Shown one piece after another: positions 56,509 through 64,000 of a stretch of 64,000 bases of DNA. The stretch is taken from assembly GCF_017357225.1 (NCBI RefSeq), contig NZ_CP071604.1, positions 2,979,001 to 3,043,000 on the forward strand. The letters run 5' to 3'. The notes under the pieces were generated by a model, which saw only the letters and a list, made by a program, of their open reading frames with translations, made no database searches and was not told where the DNA came from. Position 1 is the first letter of the stretch. Every line of letters begins with the position of its first letter. Both the position numbers and the translations under genes were made by a program. The stretch comes from Rhizobium binae (lineage in GTDB: Bacteria > Pseudomonadota > Alphaproteobacteria > Rhizobiales > Rhizobiaceae).

Positions 56509-57465
56509 TCATGCCGACCAGGGAGCGAATTCCGAAGCGCTGACGGCGATCAGTTCCCGAGCAGCGACACGCTGGCGCGGCGTCGAGGTCTCGACCACTT
56601 CGTAAGCGGAGGGATCGGCGAGCAGCGCCTTCAAAGCATTGGCATTCATCTTGTGGCCGCCACGATAGGAACGGTAGCAACCGATAAACTGGACGCCGGC
56701 GAGCGACAGGTCGCCGACGGCATCGAGCGTCTTGTGGCGGACGAACTCGTCCTTGGCGTAACGCAGCCCTTCGACGTTGATGACGCTGTTGTCATCCGAG
56801 ATGACGACGGAATTTTCGAGCGACGAGCCGAGCGCATGGCCCGAAGCCCAGAGCCGCTCGACATCGCGCATGAAGCCGAAGGTGCGGGCGCGGGAAAGCT
56901 CGGTCTTGAAGACCGCGGCGCTGATGTCGCCGGCCCATTTCTGCCGGCCGATCAGCGGGCAGTCGAAATCGATCTCGACCTCGAAGCGCGTGCCGTCATA
57001 GGGACGGAATTCGCTCCAGGATCCGCCATGCTCGATCCGCACCGGCTTGATGATACGGATATAGCGGCGCTTGACGCCGAGCGAGACAAGACCGGCCTGC
57101 TCGATCGCCTCGACGAAAGGCAGCGAGCTGCCGTCCATGATCGGCATTTCGGCGCCCTGCACTTCAATCACCACATTGTCGAGGCCGAGCGCATAGATGG
57201 CGGCCATGACGTGTTCGATCGTCGCGACCGAATGCATCGGCGAAAAGCCGAGCACGGTGCAGAGGTCGGTATTGCCGACCTGCGAAGAGACGGCCTTGAG
57301 TTCGGTGACATCGCCATTGTCATGCAGGCGCTGGAAAACGACGCCGGTGTCCGATTCCGCCGGGTTGAGCGTGATCGAGACGTTGGCACCGGAATGGACC
57401 CCGATGCCCGAGAGCGTCACGGGACGCGATACCGTCGTTTGAAAACCCAGCAAGCCAATTGCCAT
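56509..57465 (-). CDS. lpxC: UDP-3-O-acyl-N-acetylglucosamine deacetylase LpxC
   Basis: A 318-residue zinc enzyme for the committed step of lipid A synthesis. Metal ligands: His85 (IEHVMAA) and a His...Asp pair in FVRHKTLDAVGDLSLAG. Other family blocks: TVSRPVTLSGIGVHSGANVSI, PIMDGSSLPFVEAIEQAG. It sits between ftsZ and bamD as in other Rhizobiales. The gap to ftsZ (259 bases) carries a ftsZ-side terminator-like hairpin, so it may be transcribed on its own. Confidence 0.97.
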   Translation of the reverse strand: MAIGLLGFQTTVSRPVTLSGIGVHSGANVSITLNPAESDTGVVFQRLHDNGDVTELKAVSSQVGNTDLCTVLGFSPMHSVATIEHVMAAIYALGLDNVVIEVQGAEMPIMDGSSLPFVEAIEQAGLVSLGVKRRYIRIIKPVRIEHGGSWSEFRPYDGTRFEVEIDFDCPLIGRQKWAGDISAAVFKTELSRARTFGFMRDVERLWASGHALGSSLENSVVISDDNSVINVEGLRYAKDEFVRHKTLDAVGDLSLAGVQFIGCYRSYRGGHKMNANALKALLADPSAYEVVETSTPRQRVAARELIAVSASEFAPWSA

Positions 57466-57667
57466 AAAATCTGCCTTTATTCTTCCGCTCCAGCGATCCG
57501 TTCCACGGTGCGGTTCTCATTCGTTCTGCAGAAGGAGCCTCGCGAGGAACTCCTTGAGCAGTTTCCTTGCACCATACTTACGTGCGCCGGCCTTCCAATC
57601 CAAATCACTGTTTCTTTCGCATTGTTACGAAGTCACGCGATTGAAATCGCTAAGAATTCGGGACCGA

Positions 57668-57700
57668 AAAACAGCAATGCCCGGGACCTGAATCCCGGGC
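57668..57700 (-). terminator. Probable terminator after ftsZ
   Basis: Read leftward, GCCCGGGA-TTCAGG-TCCCGGGC, a perfect 8-bp stem, followed by ATTGCTGTTTTT, so the T-run begins about 8 bases past the stem. It lies 25 bases beyond the ftsZ stop. Confidence 0.7.
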
Positions 57701-57724
57701 ATGAAAAGTGCCGAAGCGCCAATC

Positions 57725-59440
57725 TCAGTTCGACTGGCGGCGCAGGAATGCCGGGATTTCCAGCTGGTCGTCTTCCTGCATCATCCGGGCCTGCGGTACC
57801 GCGCGACCCTGATCGTCGAGATTGCCGCGGCGCGGCGCGTAGAGGCTTGCCTCCGGCGACAGCGGGCGGCGCTGCTGCGAAGCGGCCGGCGGTGCGGCGG
57901 TCATGTCGGCGGCAACCGCGTCATCGTCGCGGCGTCCCAGCGAATTGGTGATTCGCTTGAGCAGACCCATTGGGCCGCGTTCTTCCTGGCCATGTGCGGA
58001 AGCCGCCTGCGTCCGGTGGTCGAGCTCGGCCTGGACGACCGGCGGGAAGTCTTCGACCTTCGGCATGCGGACGGGTTCAGCCGCCTGACGGATGATCGGC
58101 TCCTGCCGGACCGGCTGCGGCTGGATTGGTTGCTGCTGGATGGGCTGGCTCATCACCGGAGCCGGAGCCTGCTGCAGCACTTGAGGACGCATGGCCGGAG
58201 CTTCCGGTGCAGGCGCAAAGATCTTGCTCTGCGGACGGAAGACTTCCTGCTGCGCGGCAGGCTGCTGAAGCGGTGCGGCGGCGCGCGGGGCCGGGATTTC
58301 GAGCTCGCGTTCCATCTCGGCTTCGCGGATGGTCTGCGCGATCGGATCGATGGCCTTAGGTGCCTGCATCACCGGCGCAGGCTGTACTGCGGCCGCTGCC
58401 GGAGCAACAGCCGCGGAAGGACGGATAGCGGGCTTGGCAACCGGCTGGAAGCTGCGTTCCGCGGCTTCGCTGATCGCCCGGTCGATACCGGTCGCGACGA
58501 CCGAGACGCGGATGATGCCTTCGAGCGATTCGTCGAAGGTGGCGCCGAGGATGATGTTGGCGTCCGGATCGACTTCCTCGCGGATACGGGTGGCGGCTTC
58601 ATCGACTTCGAAGAGCGTAAGGTCGCGACCGCCGGTGATCGAGATCAACAGGCCCTGAGCGCCCTTCATCGAGGTTTCGTCGAGCAGCGGGTTGGCGATC
58701 GCCGCTTCGGCGGCCTGCAGCGCACGGCCGGCGCCGGAGGCCTCGCCGGTGCCCATCATCGCGCGGCCCATTTCGCGCATGACCGAGCGGACGTCGGCGA
58801 AGTCGAGGTTGATGAGACCTTCCTTCACCATCAGGTCGGTGATGCAGGCAACGCCCGAATAGAGAACCTGGTCAGCCATGGCGAACGCGTCGGCGAAGGT
58901 CGTCTTGTCGTTGGCTATACGGAAGAGGTTCTGGTTCGGAATGACGATCAGCGTGTCGACAGACTTCTGCAGTTCCTGGATGCCCATCTCGGCGAGACGC
59001 ATGCGGCGGCCGCCTTCGAAATGGAACGGCTTGGTGACGACGCCGACCGTCAGGATGCCCTTGTTGCGTGCGGCCTGTGCGACCACAGGAGCAGCACCGG
59101 TACCGGTGCCGCCGCCCATGCCGGCGGTGACGAAGCACATATGCGTGCCGTTCAGGTGATCGACGATCTCATCAATGCATTCTTCAGCGGCCGCGCGACC
59201 GACTTCCGGCTGCGAACCGGCACCGAGACCTTCGGTGACGTTGACGCCGAGCTGGATGATGCGCTCGGCCTTCGTCATCGTGAGCGCCTGCGCATCCGTA
59301 TTGGCAACGACGAAGTCGACGCCCTGGAGGCCGGCGGTGATCATGTTGTTGACGGCGTTGCCGCCACCGCCACCGACGCCGAACACGGTGATGCGCGGCT
59401 TCAGCTCTGTGATGTCAGGCTTTTGCAGCTTGATGGTCAT
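57725..59440 (-). CDS. ftsZ: Cell division GTPase FtsZ
   Basis: A 571-residue tubulin homologue that forms the Z-ring. GTP-binding signature GGGTGTG at residues 109-115 and T7 loop [11 protein letters not shown]. The GTPase core ends near residue 320. A long Pro/Gln-rich linker (~330-500, many QQ and PAP) follows, as in rhizobial FtsZ, and the C-terminal peptide is [12 protein letters not shown], the FtsA/ZipA-type docking tail. It is the last gene of ddl-ftsQ-ftsA-ftsZ; ftsA stops 56 bases upstream. The ATG at 59440 is preferred; 15 codons more are open upstream. Confidence 0.97.
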   Translation of the reverse strand: MTIKLQKPDITELKPRITVFGVGGGGGNAVNNMITAGLQGVDFVVANTDAQALTMTKAERIIQLGVNVTEGLGAGSQPEVGRAAAEECIDEIVDHLNGTHMCFVTAGMGGGTGTGAAPVVAQAARNKGILTVGVVTKPFHFEGGRRMRLAEMGIQELQKSVDTLIVIPNQNLFRIANDKTTFADAFAMADQVLYSGVACITDLMVKEGLINLDFADVRSVMREMGRAMMGTGEASGAGRALQAAEAAIANPLLDETSMKGAQGLLISITGGRDLTLFEVDEAATRIREEVDPDANIILGATFDESLEGIIRVSVVATGIDRAISEAAERSFQPVAKPAIRPSAAVAPAAAAVQPAPVMQAPKAIDPIAQTIREAEMERELEIPAPRAAAPLQQPAAQQEVFRPQSKIFAPAPEAPAMRPQVLQQAPAPVMSQPIQQQPIQPQPVRQEPIIRQAAEPVRMPKVEDFPPVVQAELDHRTQAASAHGQEERGPMGLLKRITNSLGRRDDDAVAADMTAAPPAASQQRRPLSPEASLYAPRRGNLDDQGRAVPQARMMQEDDQLEIPAFLRRQSN

Positions 59441-59496
59441 GGTACCTGTTCCTTCTCTCTCTGGCCGCATCGCCACGCCGGCCAATTACTCAAATT

Positions 59497-60828
59497 TCAG
59501 AAGCTTTCCTTCAGCCACTGGCCCATCCGGGCTATGCGACTGTTATTTCCCCCAAGCGACATGAGCAGACCGCTCTGTGACGCATGTGTCTCCATGTCCG
59601 CGACCTGCGGATAGATCATCAGGCCGACGGCCGTCGAAAAGGCCGGGCCTTTGGCCGCCGTCGGCAGCCCGGAAACGCCCATCGGGCGGCCGATGCGGAC
59701 GTTGCGGGCAAGGATGCGCCGCGCCACCTCGGCAAGGCCCGTCAGCTGGCTTGCGCCGCCGGTCAAGACGACGCGCTTGCCGACGATCGGGCTGAAACCG
59801 GAGCGCTGGATCCGGTCGCGGATGAGCTCCATCGTCTCTTCGATTCGCGCCGAAACGATGCGTGAAACCAGTGCCCGCGGCACCTGCGACGGCTGGTCGC
59901 GATCGTCCTCGCCGATCGGCGGGATCGAGATCAGCTCGCGCTCGTCGGAGGAATTCGAAAGGGCAGAGGCGTGCACGACCTTCAGCCGCTCCGCATCCTC
60001 GATGCGGGTCGAAAGGCCGCGCGCCAGATCGGTGGTGACGTGATGGCCGCCCAGGCCGACGGCATCCGTATGAACGAGCTTGCCTTCGGCAAAGACCGAT
60101 ATCGTTGTCGTGCCGCCGCCCATGTCGATCGCCGCACAGCCGAGCTCGACCTCGTCGTCGACGAGAGCCGCAAGTCCCGATGCATAGGGCGTCGCGACGA
60201 TGCCTTCGACCGACAGATGCGCGCGGTTGACGCTGAGCTCCAGATTCTTGAGCGCCGAGCGCTCCGCGGTGACGACGTGCATGTCGACGCCGAGCGCATC
60301 ACCATACATCGCCAGCGGATCGCGGATCCCGCGCTCGCCGTCGAGCGAGAAGCCCGTCGCCAGCGAATGCAGCACCGAACGGTCCTGGCGCAGCGACTGC
60401 TGGCAGGCGGCCGACAGCACCTTCTTCAGATCGTTGAGCTCGACTTCCTGGCCGCCGAGATCGATCGTCGCCGTATAAATGTCGCTGCCGAGGCGGCCGG
60501 CCGTCAGGTTGACGATCAGGCTCTCGACGGTCAGCCCCGCCATGCGCTCGGCCGCGTCGACGGCGAGACGGATGACGCCTTCCAGCGCGTCAAGATCGGC
60601 GATGACGCCGGTCTTGATGCCGCGGGAGCGCTGATGGCCGATGCCGATGATTTCGATATTGTGTGTGCGGCCCGGCAGGATCTGACTTTCTTCGCGCGGC
60701 GTCAGCCGGCCGATCATGCAGACGACCTTGGTCGAACCGATGTCGAGCACCGAAACGATATGCGACCGCTTCGACGAAAGCGGCTTCAGGCGCGGCAATC
60801 CGAAATGGGATGAACCGAACAAGCTCAT
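59497..60828 (-). CDS. ftsA: Cell division protein FtsA
   Basis: A 443-residue actin-like ATPase anchoring FtsZ to the membrane. Pattern: VSVLDIGSTKVVCMIGR (phosphate 1), VEGIVATPYASGLAALVDDEVELGCAAIDMGGGTTTISVF (phosphate 2), GKRVVLTGGASQLTGLAEVARRIL. The N-terminal ~25 residues are extended, and the C-terminus MGQWLKESF is the amphipathic membrane helix. It overlaps ftsQ by ATGA. Confidence 0.97.
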   Translation of the reverse strand: MSLFGSSHFGLPRLKPLSSKRSHIVSVLDIGSTKVVCMIGRLTPREESQILPGRTHNIEIIGIGHQRSRGIKTGVIADLDALEGVIRLAVDAAERMAGLTVESLIVNLTAGRLGSDIYTATIDLGGQEVELNDLKKVLSAACQQSLRQDRSVLHSLATGFSLDGERGIRDPLAMYGDALGVDMHVVTAERSALKNLELSVNRAHLSVEGIVATPYASGLAALVDDEVELGCAAIDMGGGTTTISVFAEGKLVHTDAVGLGGHHVTTDLARGLSTRIEDAERLKVVHASALSNSSDERELISIPPIGEDDRDQPSQVPRALVSRIVSARIEETMELIRDRIQRSGFSPIVGKRVVLTGGASQLTGLAEVARRILARNVRIGRPMGVSGLPTAAKGPAFSTAVGLMIYPQVADMETHASQSGLLMSLGGNNSRIARMGQWLKESF

Positions 60829-61757
60829 ATATTCTGCCCCGCCTTCTTCAATTCTTTCGTACGCTCCGTTACCGCCGCCTGCCGGCGAACCGCCGCTTCC
60901 GGCGTCAGCTGGATCGCGGTTCTGTCCGGCAATCTCAGGTCGACCGCAGCGATATCACGCTCCAGCAGCTGATGCTGCTTGTCGAATTTCGACAGCGTCG
61001 CCAGCGCCTGGTCGATGCCGTCTTCCGGCAGCTTGACGACGACGCCATTGTCCATGTGCAGGTCCCAGCGACGGCCGGATATCCAGACATAGGCCTTCAC
61101 GCGCGCCTTCACGTCCGGCCACTTCGAGAAGGCGTCGTCGAGCGAAGCCGCTGCCGTTTCCGCATCGCGGCCGACGACGAGCGGCAACGACGAAAACTTG
61201 TTGTCGCGCAGCGGCGCAATGACGCTGCCGTTCTTTTCGATCAGCGAAAGCTCCTGCCCGTGCTGCCAGATTGCATAGGCCTGACGCTCCTTGAGCTTCA
61301 CCTCGATCGTCTTCGGATAGACCTTGCGGACCTCGACGCTTTCGACCCAGGGGAGATGGGCAATCTTCCGGCGGGCGGCATCAACGTCGAGCGCGACCAG
61401 CGAGGTCGTGCCGTCAAGGCCGATCAGTTGCAGGATTTCGATTTCGGAGGTTTCCGAATTGCCGGAGACCTTCACGTCCTCGATCGCAAAGCCCGCGGCC
61501 GTCGTCGTCGCCTGCGCGACGGCTTCCGTGTGGCCGCCGAGCGACATGCCGTAAAGCCCCGTCGCAACCAGGAAAGCCAGCGACGAGACGGTGCCGGTAT
61601 GGGGCGGGATATAGATACGGCCGCTGCCGAGGCTGATGAGGAAACGAGTGACGCGGCGCAACGGACGCGGCAGCACGAATCGCTCTTCGGCTTCCACGGT
61701 CGGAAGCACGGCATGATGGCTGGGACGCCCTATCCTCTTGACCGTCAACGCAAACAA
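60825..61757 (-). CDS. ftsQ: Cell division protein FtsQ
   Basis: A ~310-residue bitopic division protein. A basic cytoplasmic tail (to ~60) and one helix (~64-84, [18 protein letters not shown]) precede the POTRA domain ([25 protein letters not shown]) and the FtsQ domain ([44 protein letters not shown]). Start uncertain: a GTG at 61778 is possible, but a TTG at 61757 ((M)FALTVKRIG) has GGAGG seven bases upstream, so I prefer it. Either way the gene overlaps the end of ddl. Confidence 0.93.
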   Translation of the reverse strand: MFALTVKRIGRPSHHAVLPTVEAEERFVLPRPLRRVTRFLISLGSGRIYIPPHTGTVSSLAFLVATGLYGMSLGGHTEAVAQATTTAAGFAIEDVKVSGNSETSEIEILQLIGLDGTTSLVALDVDAARRKIAHLPWVESVEVRKVYPKTIEVKLKERQAYAIWQHGQELSLIEKNGSVIAPLRDNKFSSLPLVVGRDAETAAASLDDAFSKWPDVKARVKAYVWISGRRWDLHMDNGVVVKLPEDGIDQALATLSKFDKQHQLLERDIAAVDLRLPDRTAIQLTPEAAVRRQAAVTERTKELKKAGQNI

Positions 61758-62671
61758 GACGCGTCCTCCACCATCCACCGGAGAAACTCACCAAAGGAAT
61801 AACCGGCATGGCCGGCCATTTCGGGCACGAGCGAGGTTGGAGTCATGCCGGGCTGGGTATTGATCTCCAGCCAGATGATTTCGCCGTCTTCGGAGAAACG
61901 ATCGTCGTAACGAAAGTCGGACCGACTGACGCCGCGACAACCGATTGCCTGATGCGCCCTTAGAGCCAATGTTTGTATTTTTTGGTAAATATTCGGTGAA
62001 ATTTTCGCCGGGATGACGTGTTTTGAACCGCCCGCCGCATACTTGGAATCGTAATCATAGAAATTGTGTCCCTGCGGCACCACTTCGGTGACACCAAGCG
62101 CAGTCTCGCCCATGACGCCGCAGGTGAGTTCGCGGCCGTAGACATAGCGCTCAACGAGGACGTCCTCGCCATAATGCCACTCGGGCGAGCTGACGACCTG
62201 CGGCGGATGCGTCTGATCTTCCGTTACGATGACGACGCCGAAGCTCGACCCCTCGCGAACCGGCTTTACCACATAGGGCGGCTTCATCGGATGCACCGAA
62301 GGAAAGGCAAAACGGTTGATAACCTGCGATTCGGCAACCGGAATGCCGGCAGCGGCCGCGACGAGCTTCGCCTTGTCCTTGTCCATCGCCAGCGCCGAGG
62401 CAAGCACACCCGAATGCGTATAGGGGATCTCGAGATATTCGAGGATGCCCTGGATGGTGCCATCCTCGCCAAAAGGTCCGTGAAGCGCGTTGAAGACAAC
62501 ATCGGGCTTCAGCGCCGCAAGCTTCTCGGAAACGTCGCGCGCAACGTCGATGCACGTCACCTTGAAGCCTTCGGCTTCGAGGGCTGCTGCGCAAGCCTTT
62601 CCCGAGGAAAGGCTCACGGGCCGCTCCGAGGAAAATCCGCCCATCAGGACAGCGACATGCTTGCGACTCAT
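61745..62671 (-). CDS. ddl: D-alanine-D-alanine ligase
   Basis: A 308-residue ATP-grasp enzyme making D-Ala-D-Ala for peptidoglycan. Pattern: [29 protein letters not shown] (Ser in ERPVS), [60 protein letters not shown]-like [35 protein letters not shown]. It heads the division operon in this window. Upstream there is no murB on the same strand but a 425-base gap and a divergent epimerase gene. Confidence 0.96.
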   Translation of the reverse strand: MSRKHVAVLMGGFSSERPVSLSSGKACAAALEAEGFKVTCIDVARDVSEKLAALKPDVVFNALHGPFGEDGTIQGILEYLEIPYTHSGVLASALAMDKDKAKLVAAAAGIPVAESQVINRFAFPSVHPMKPPYVVKPVREGSSFGVVIVTEDQTHPPQVVSSPEWHYGEDVLVERYVYGRELTCGVMGETALGVTEVVPQGHNFYDYDSKYAAGGSKHVIPAKISPNIYQKIQTLALRAHQAIGCRGVSRSDFRYDDRFSEDGEIIWLEINTQPGMTPTSLVPEMAGHAGYSFGEFLRWMVEDASCLR

Positions 62672-62778
62672 CAACACCCCCAAAAATAACTGCCACTTTT
62701 GAAAACGACGCTTGCGCGAAGCTGTTTGCGCCGTTTCGGGCCTTTGTCCGATCTGCATGCATTAGAGCATCATTATGG

Positions 62779-62804
62779 TTAATGAAGTGTTTACTTTCGT
62801 TAAC
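62779..62804. promoter_or_regulatory. CtrA-like sites upstream of ddl-ftsQAZ
   Basis: TTAA-N7-TTTA(C) at 62779-62794 (seven of eight CtrA positions), overlapped by an inverted pair GTTAA...TTAAC reaching 62804. It lies about 110-130 bases before the ddl start. CtrA controls division genes in other alphaproteobacteria; binding here is inference. Confidence 0.35.
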
Positions 62805-63001
62805 TTCTGCCCTGGAAATTCGCGATCTTTTACCTTTTGCTCATTTCGCCACCATTCCCACACCATCCCGAGCAGCACTCAAGCAGGGGCGAAAAATCCC
62901 GTCTCTTCAATAAGATATCGTGTCGCGCTGAACCGAGACGGGCTCAGTCAAAGGACTGAGATGTCATCCCGCAACGGCGGCCGACAGCCTGATTGATTAA
63001 T

Positions 63002-63038
63002 GCAGAGAGCCGCGTCGCGCGGTCATCCCTGCTTTTTT
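63002..63038 (+). terminator. Terminator-like leader hairpin before the epimerase gene
   Basis: GCAG (63002) pairs with CTGC (63032); inside, CCGCG pairs with CGCGG around TCG; six T residues follow (63033-63038). It points rightward with no rightward gene before it in this gap, so it may be a leader attenuator or a promoter-proximal structure. Confidence 0.45.
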
Positions 63039-63096
63039 ATTGATGCCGGTCCGACTTCCGGTTAGCGAAGGCATATGGATGAGCAGGGAGAAGATC

Positions 63097-64000
63097 ATGA
63101 GATGTCTCGTCACCGGCGCTGCCGGCTTCGTCGGTAGCCCACTTGTCGAGCGGCTGCACGCAGAGAAAATTTGCGATCTTGTGGTCACCACCAGATCCGA
63201 GACGTCTGCCTTTCCCCAAGATATCACGCATTTTCCGATTGAAATAACCGACAGGACCGACTGGACGGCGGCACTTGCAGGCGTCGACGTCATTCTCCAT
63301 CTTGCCGCCCGCGTTCACATCATGAACGACCGTGCAGCCGATCCGCTGGCGGAATTCCGCCGGACCAACACCGCCGCCACGCTCAACCTCGCCGAACAGG
63401 CCGCCCGCGCGGGCGTGAAGAGATTCGTCTTCGTCAGTACCATCAAGGTCAATGGCGAAGAGAACGATCGGCCGTTCCGGCATGACGACGCGCCGAAGCC
63501 GATCGATCCCTACGGCGTTTCGAAGCTGGAAAGCGAAATCGGTCTGCGTGAAATCGCCGCCCGCACCGGCATGGAAATCGTCGTCATCCGCCCGCCGCTG
63601 GTCTACGGGCCCGGCGCGAGAGGCAACTTCGCCCTTCTCGTCGGGCTCGTCCGCAAGCGGATACCGCTCCCCTTCGCTTCACTGAAGAACCGCCGCACAT
63701 TGGTGGCGGTGCAAAATCTCGTCGATCTGATCATCACCTGCGCGGCACATCCCGCCGCCGCCGGCGAGATTTTCCTTGCCGGAGACGGTGAGGACCTGTC
63801 GACCCCCGAGCTCATCCGGGGAATTGCCGCGGGGCTCGGCGTCAAGCCGATGTTGATCCCCTTCCCGTCCTCATTGCTGCACATGGCGGCGAAGGCTGTC
63901 GGGAAGGAGTCCGTCTATCAACGCCTCTGCGGCTCGCTGCAGGTCGACATATCCTGGGCGCGCAAGGTTCTGGGCTGGACGCCCGTCGTCACGCCGCGCC
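63097..64000 (+). CDS. NAD-dependent epimerase/dehydratase (sugar-nucleotide), 5' part
   Basis: The first ~301 residues of an extended short-chain dehydrogenase; it runs off the right edge. Rossmann motif TGAAGFVGSPLVERL (Gly-x-x-Gly-x-x-Gly near residues 7-13), SDR active site STIK...YGVSKLE (Ser, Tyr-x3-Lys), and RPPLVYGPGARGNF. It resembles bacterial UDP-sugar 4-epimerases/4-keto reductases of polysaccharide clusters (WbpV/quinovosamine reductase-like); the exact substrate is unsure. The ATG at 63097 has AGGGAG six bases upstream. It is divergent from ddl. Confidence 0.88.
   Translation, partial: MRCLVTGAAGFVGSPLVERLHAEKICDLVVTTRSETSAFPQDITHFPIEITDRTDWTAALAGVDVILHLAARVHIMNDRAADPLAEFRRTNTAATLNLAEQAARAGVKRFVFVSTIKVNGEENDRPFRHDDAPKPIDPYGVSKLESEIGLREIAARTGMEIVVIRPPLVYGPGARGNFALLVGLVRKRIPLPFASLKNRRTLVAVQNLVDLIITCAAHPAAAGEIFLAGDGEDLSTPELIRGIAAGLGVKPMLIPFPSSLLHMAAKAVGKESVYQRLCGSLQVDISWARKVLGWTPVVTPR

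Larger units (their letters stand above)
62672..63096. other. Divergent control region ddl / epimerase
   Basis: 425 bases without a credible gene. Near ddl it is AT-rich with CtrA-like half-sites at 62779-62804. It then holds CTCAGTC-AAAG-GACTGAG (62943-62960, perfect) and a terminator-shaped hairpin at 63002-63038 on the epimerase side. A 73-codon frame at 62775-62996 lacks a ribosome site and protein-like composition. Confidence 0.6.

Noticed and set aside
62775..62996. 73-codon rightward frame in the ddl/epimerase gap
   Set aside because: No ribosome site, composition unlike protein, and it overlaps the CtrA-like motif and a hairpin; at most a leader peptide.

Overview
This 64 kb window is a stretch of core chromosome from an alphaproteobacterium of the Rhizobiaceae, most likely the Rhizobium etli / leguminosarum / phaseoli group. 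The evidence is: GC-rich codon use throughout; a circularly permuted two-piece tmRNA gene with the tag ANDNYAEARLAA; an alpha-type SspB beside it; the order ddl-ftsQ-ftsA-ftsZ-lpxC-bamD-recN-ligA; a flagellin of the rhizobial type; and palindromic intergenic repeats that look like rhizobial mosaic elements. I made these assignments by reading the sequence; no database was searched.

Layout. 1-421 is the 3' end of serB. 422-719 holds a palindromic repeat element. 720-6151, read leftward, is thyA-folA-hflK-hflC and then degP; a strong terminator at 2558-2588 separates hflKC from degP. 6300-6622 is the permuted ssrA. It is followed by sspB, a small DUF4169 gene and a ribbon-helix-helix gene, a block tied to ClpXP and trans-translation. 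7908-16608 carries a giant AsmA protein, a D-lactate/glycolate-type FAD oxidase, an aldo/keto reductase divergent from a LysR regulator, and an AbrB-type membrane protein. 16809-18162 is a compact arsR-SRPBCC-clpP cassette with an operator-like palindrome. 18231-21569 has an AraC regulator divergent from a DUF2000 gene, an OmpA-type lipoprotein and a lone flagellin. 21839-26199 is a two-gene RND efflux pump. A class III cyclase with membrane helices follows, then the stress operon prkA-yeaH-spoVR (27697-32474).

32475-48237 is a mixed set: a PhnB-like VOC protein, the uvrD helicase, pncA, a GT-C-like membrane protein, a RibD-type reductase, azlCD, an M24 aminopeptidase P, a 57-residue small gene, prmA, a SCO1 copper chaperone, and a chemoreceptor-CheW pair. 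48238-53607 has a cluster of hairpins, creA, a DEDDh exonuclease, a GNAT, ligA and a DUF6886 gene. 53694-62671, read leftward, is ddl-ftsQ-ftsA-ftsZ, lpxC, bamD and recN, covering septation, peptidoglycan precursors and outer-membrane assembly. The window ends inside a sugar-nucleotide epimerase/reductase on the opposite strand, so murB and murC do not lie directly upstream of ddl here.

The most interesting items are: (i) the tail motif at the SspB C-terminus that reappears at the N-terminus of the adjacent DUF4169 protein, suggesting a second ClpX-docking factor beside ssrA/sspB; (ii) the arsR-SRPBCC-clpP cassette; (iii) the unannotated 57-residue gene at 43335; (iv) the cyclase with an Asn where the substrate Lys is expected and a duplicated two-helix membrane unit; and (v) the dispersed CCTGTG-N5-CACAGG palindrome family. 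I see no CRISPR array, prophage, insertion sequence, rRNA or ordinary tRNA gene.
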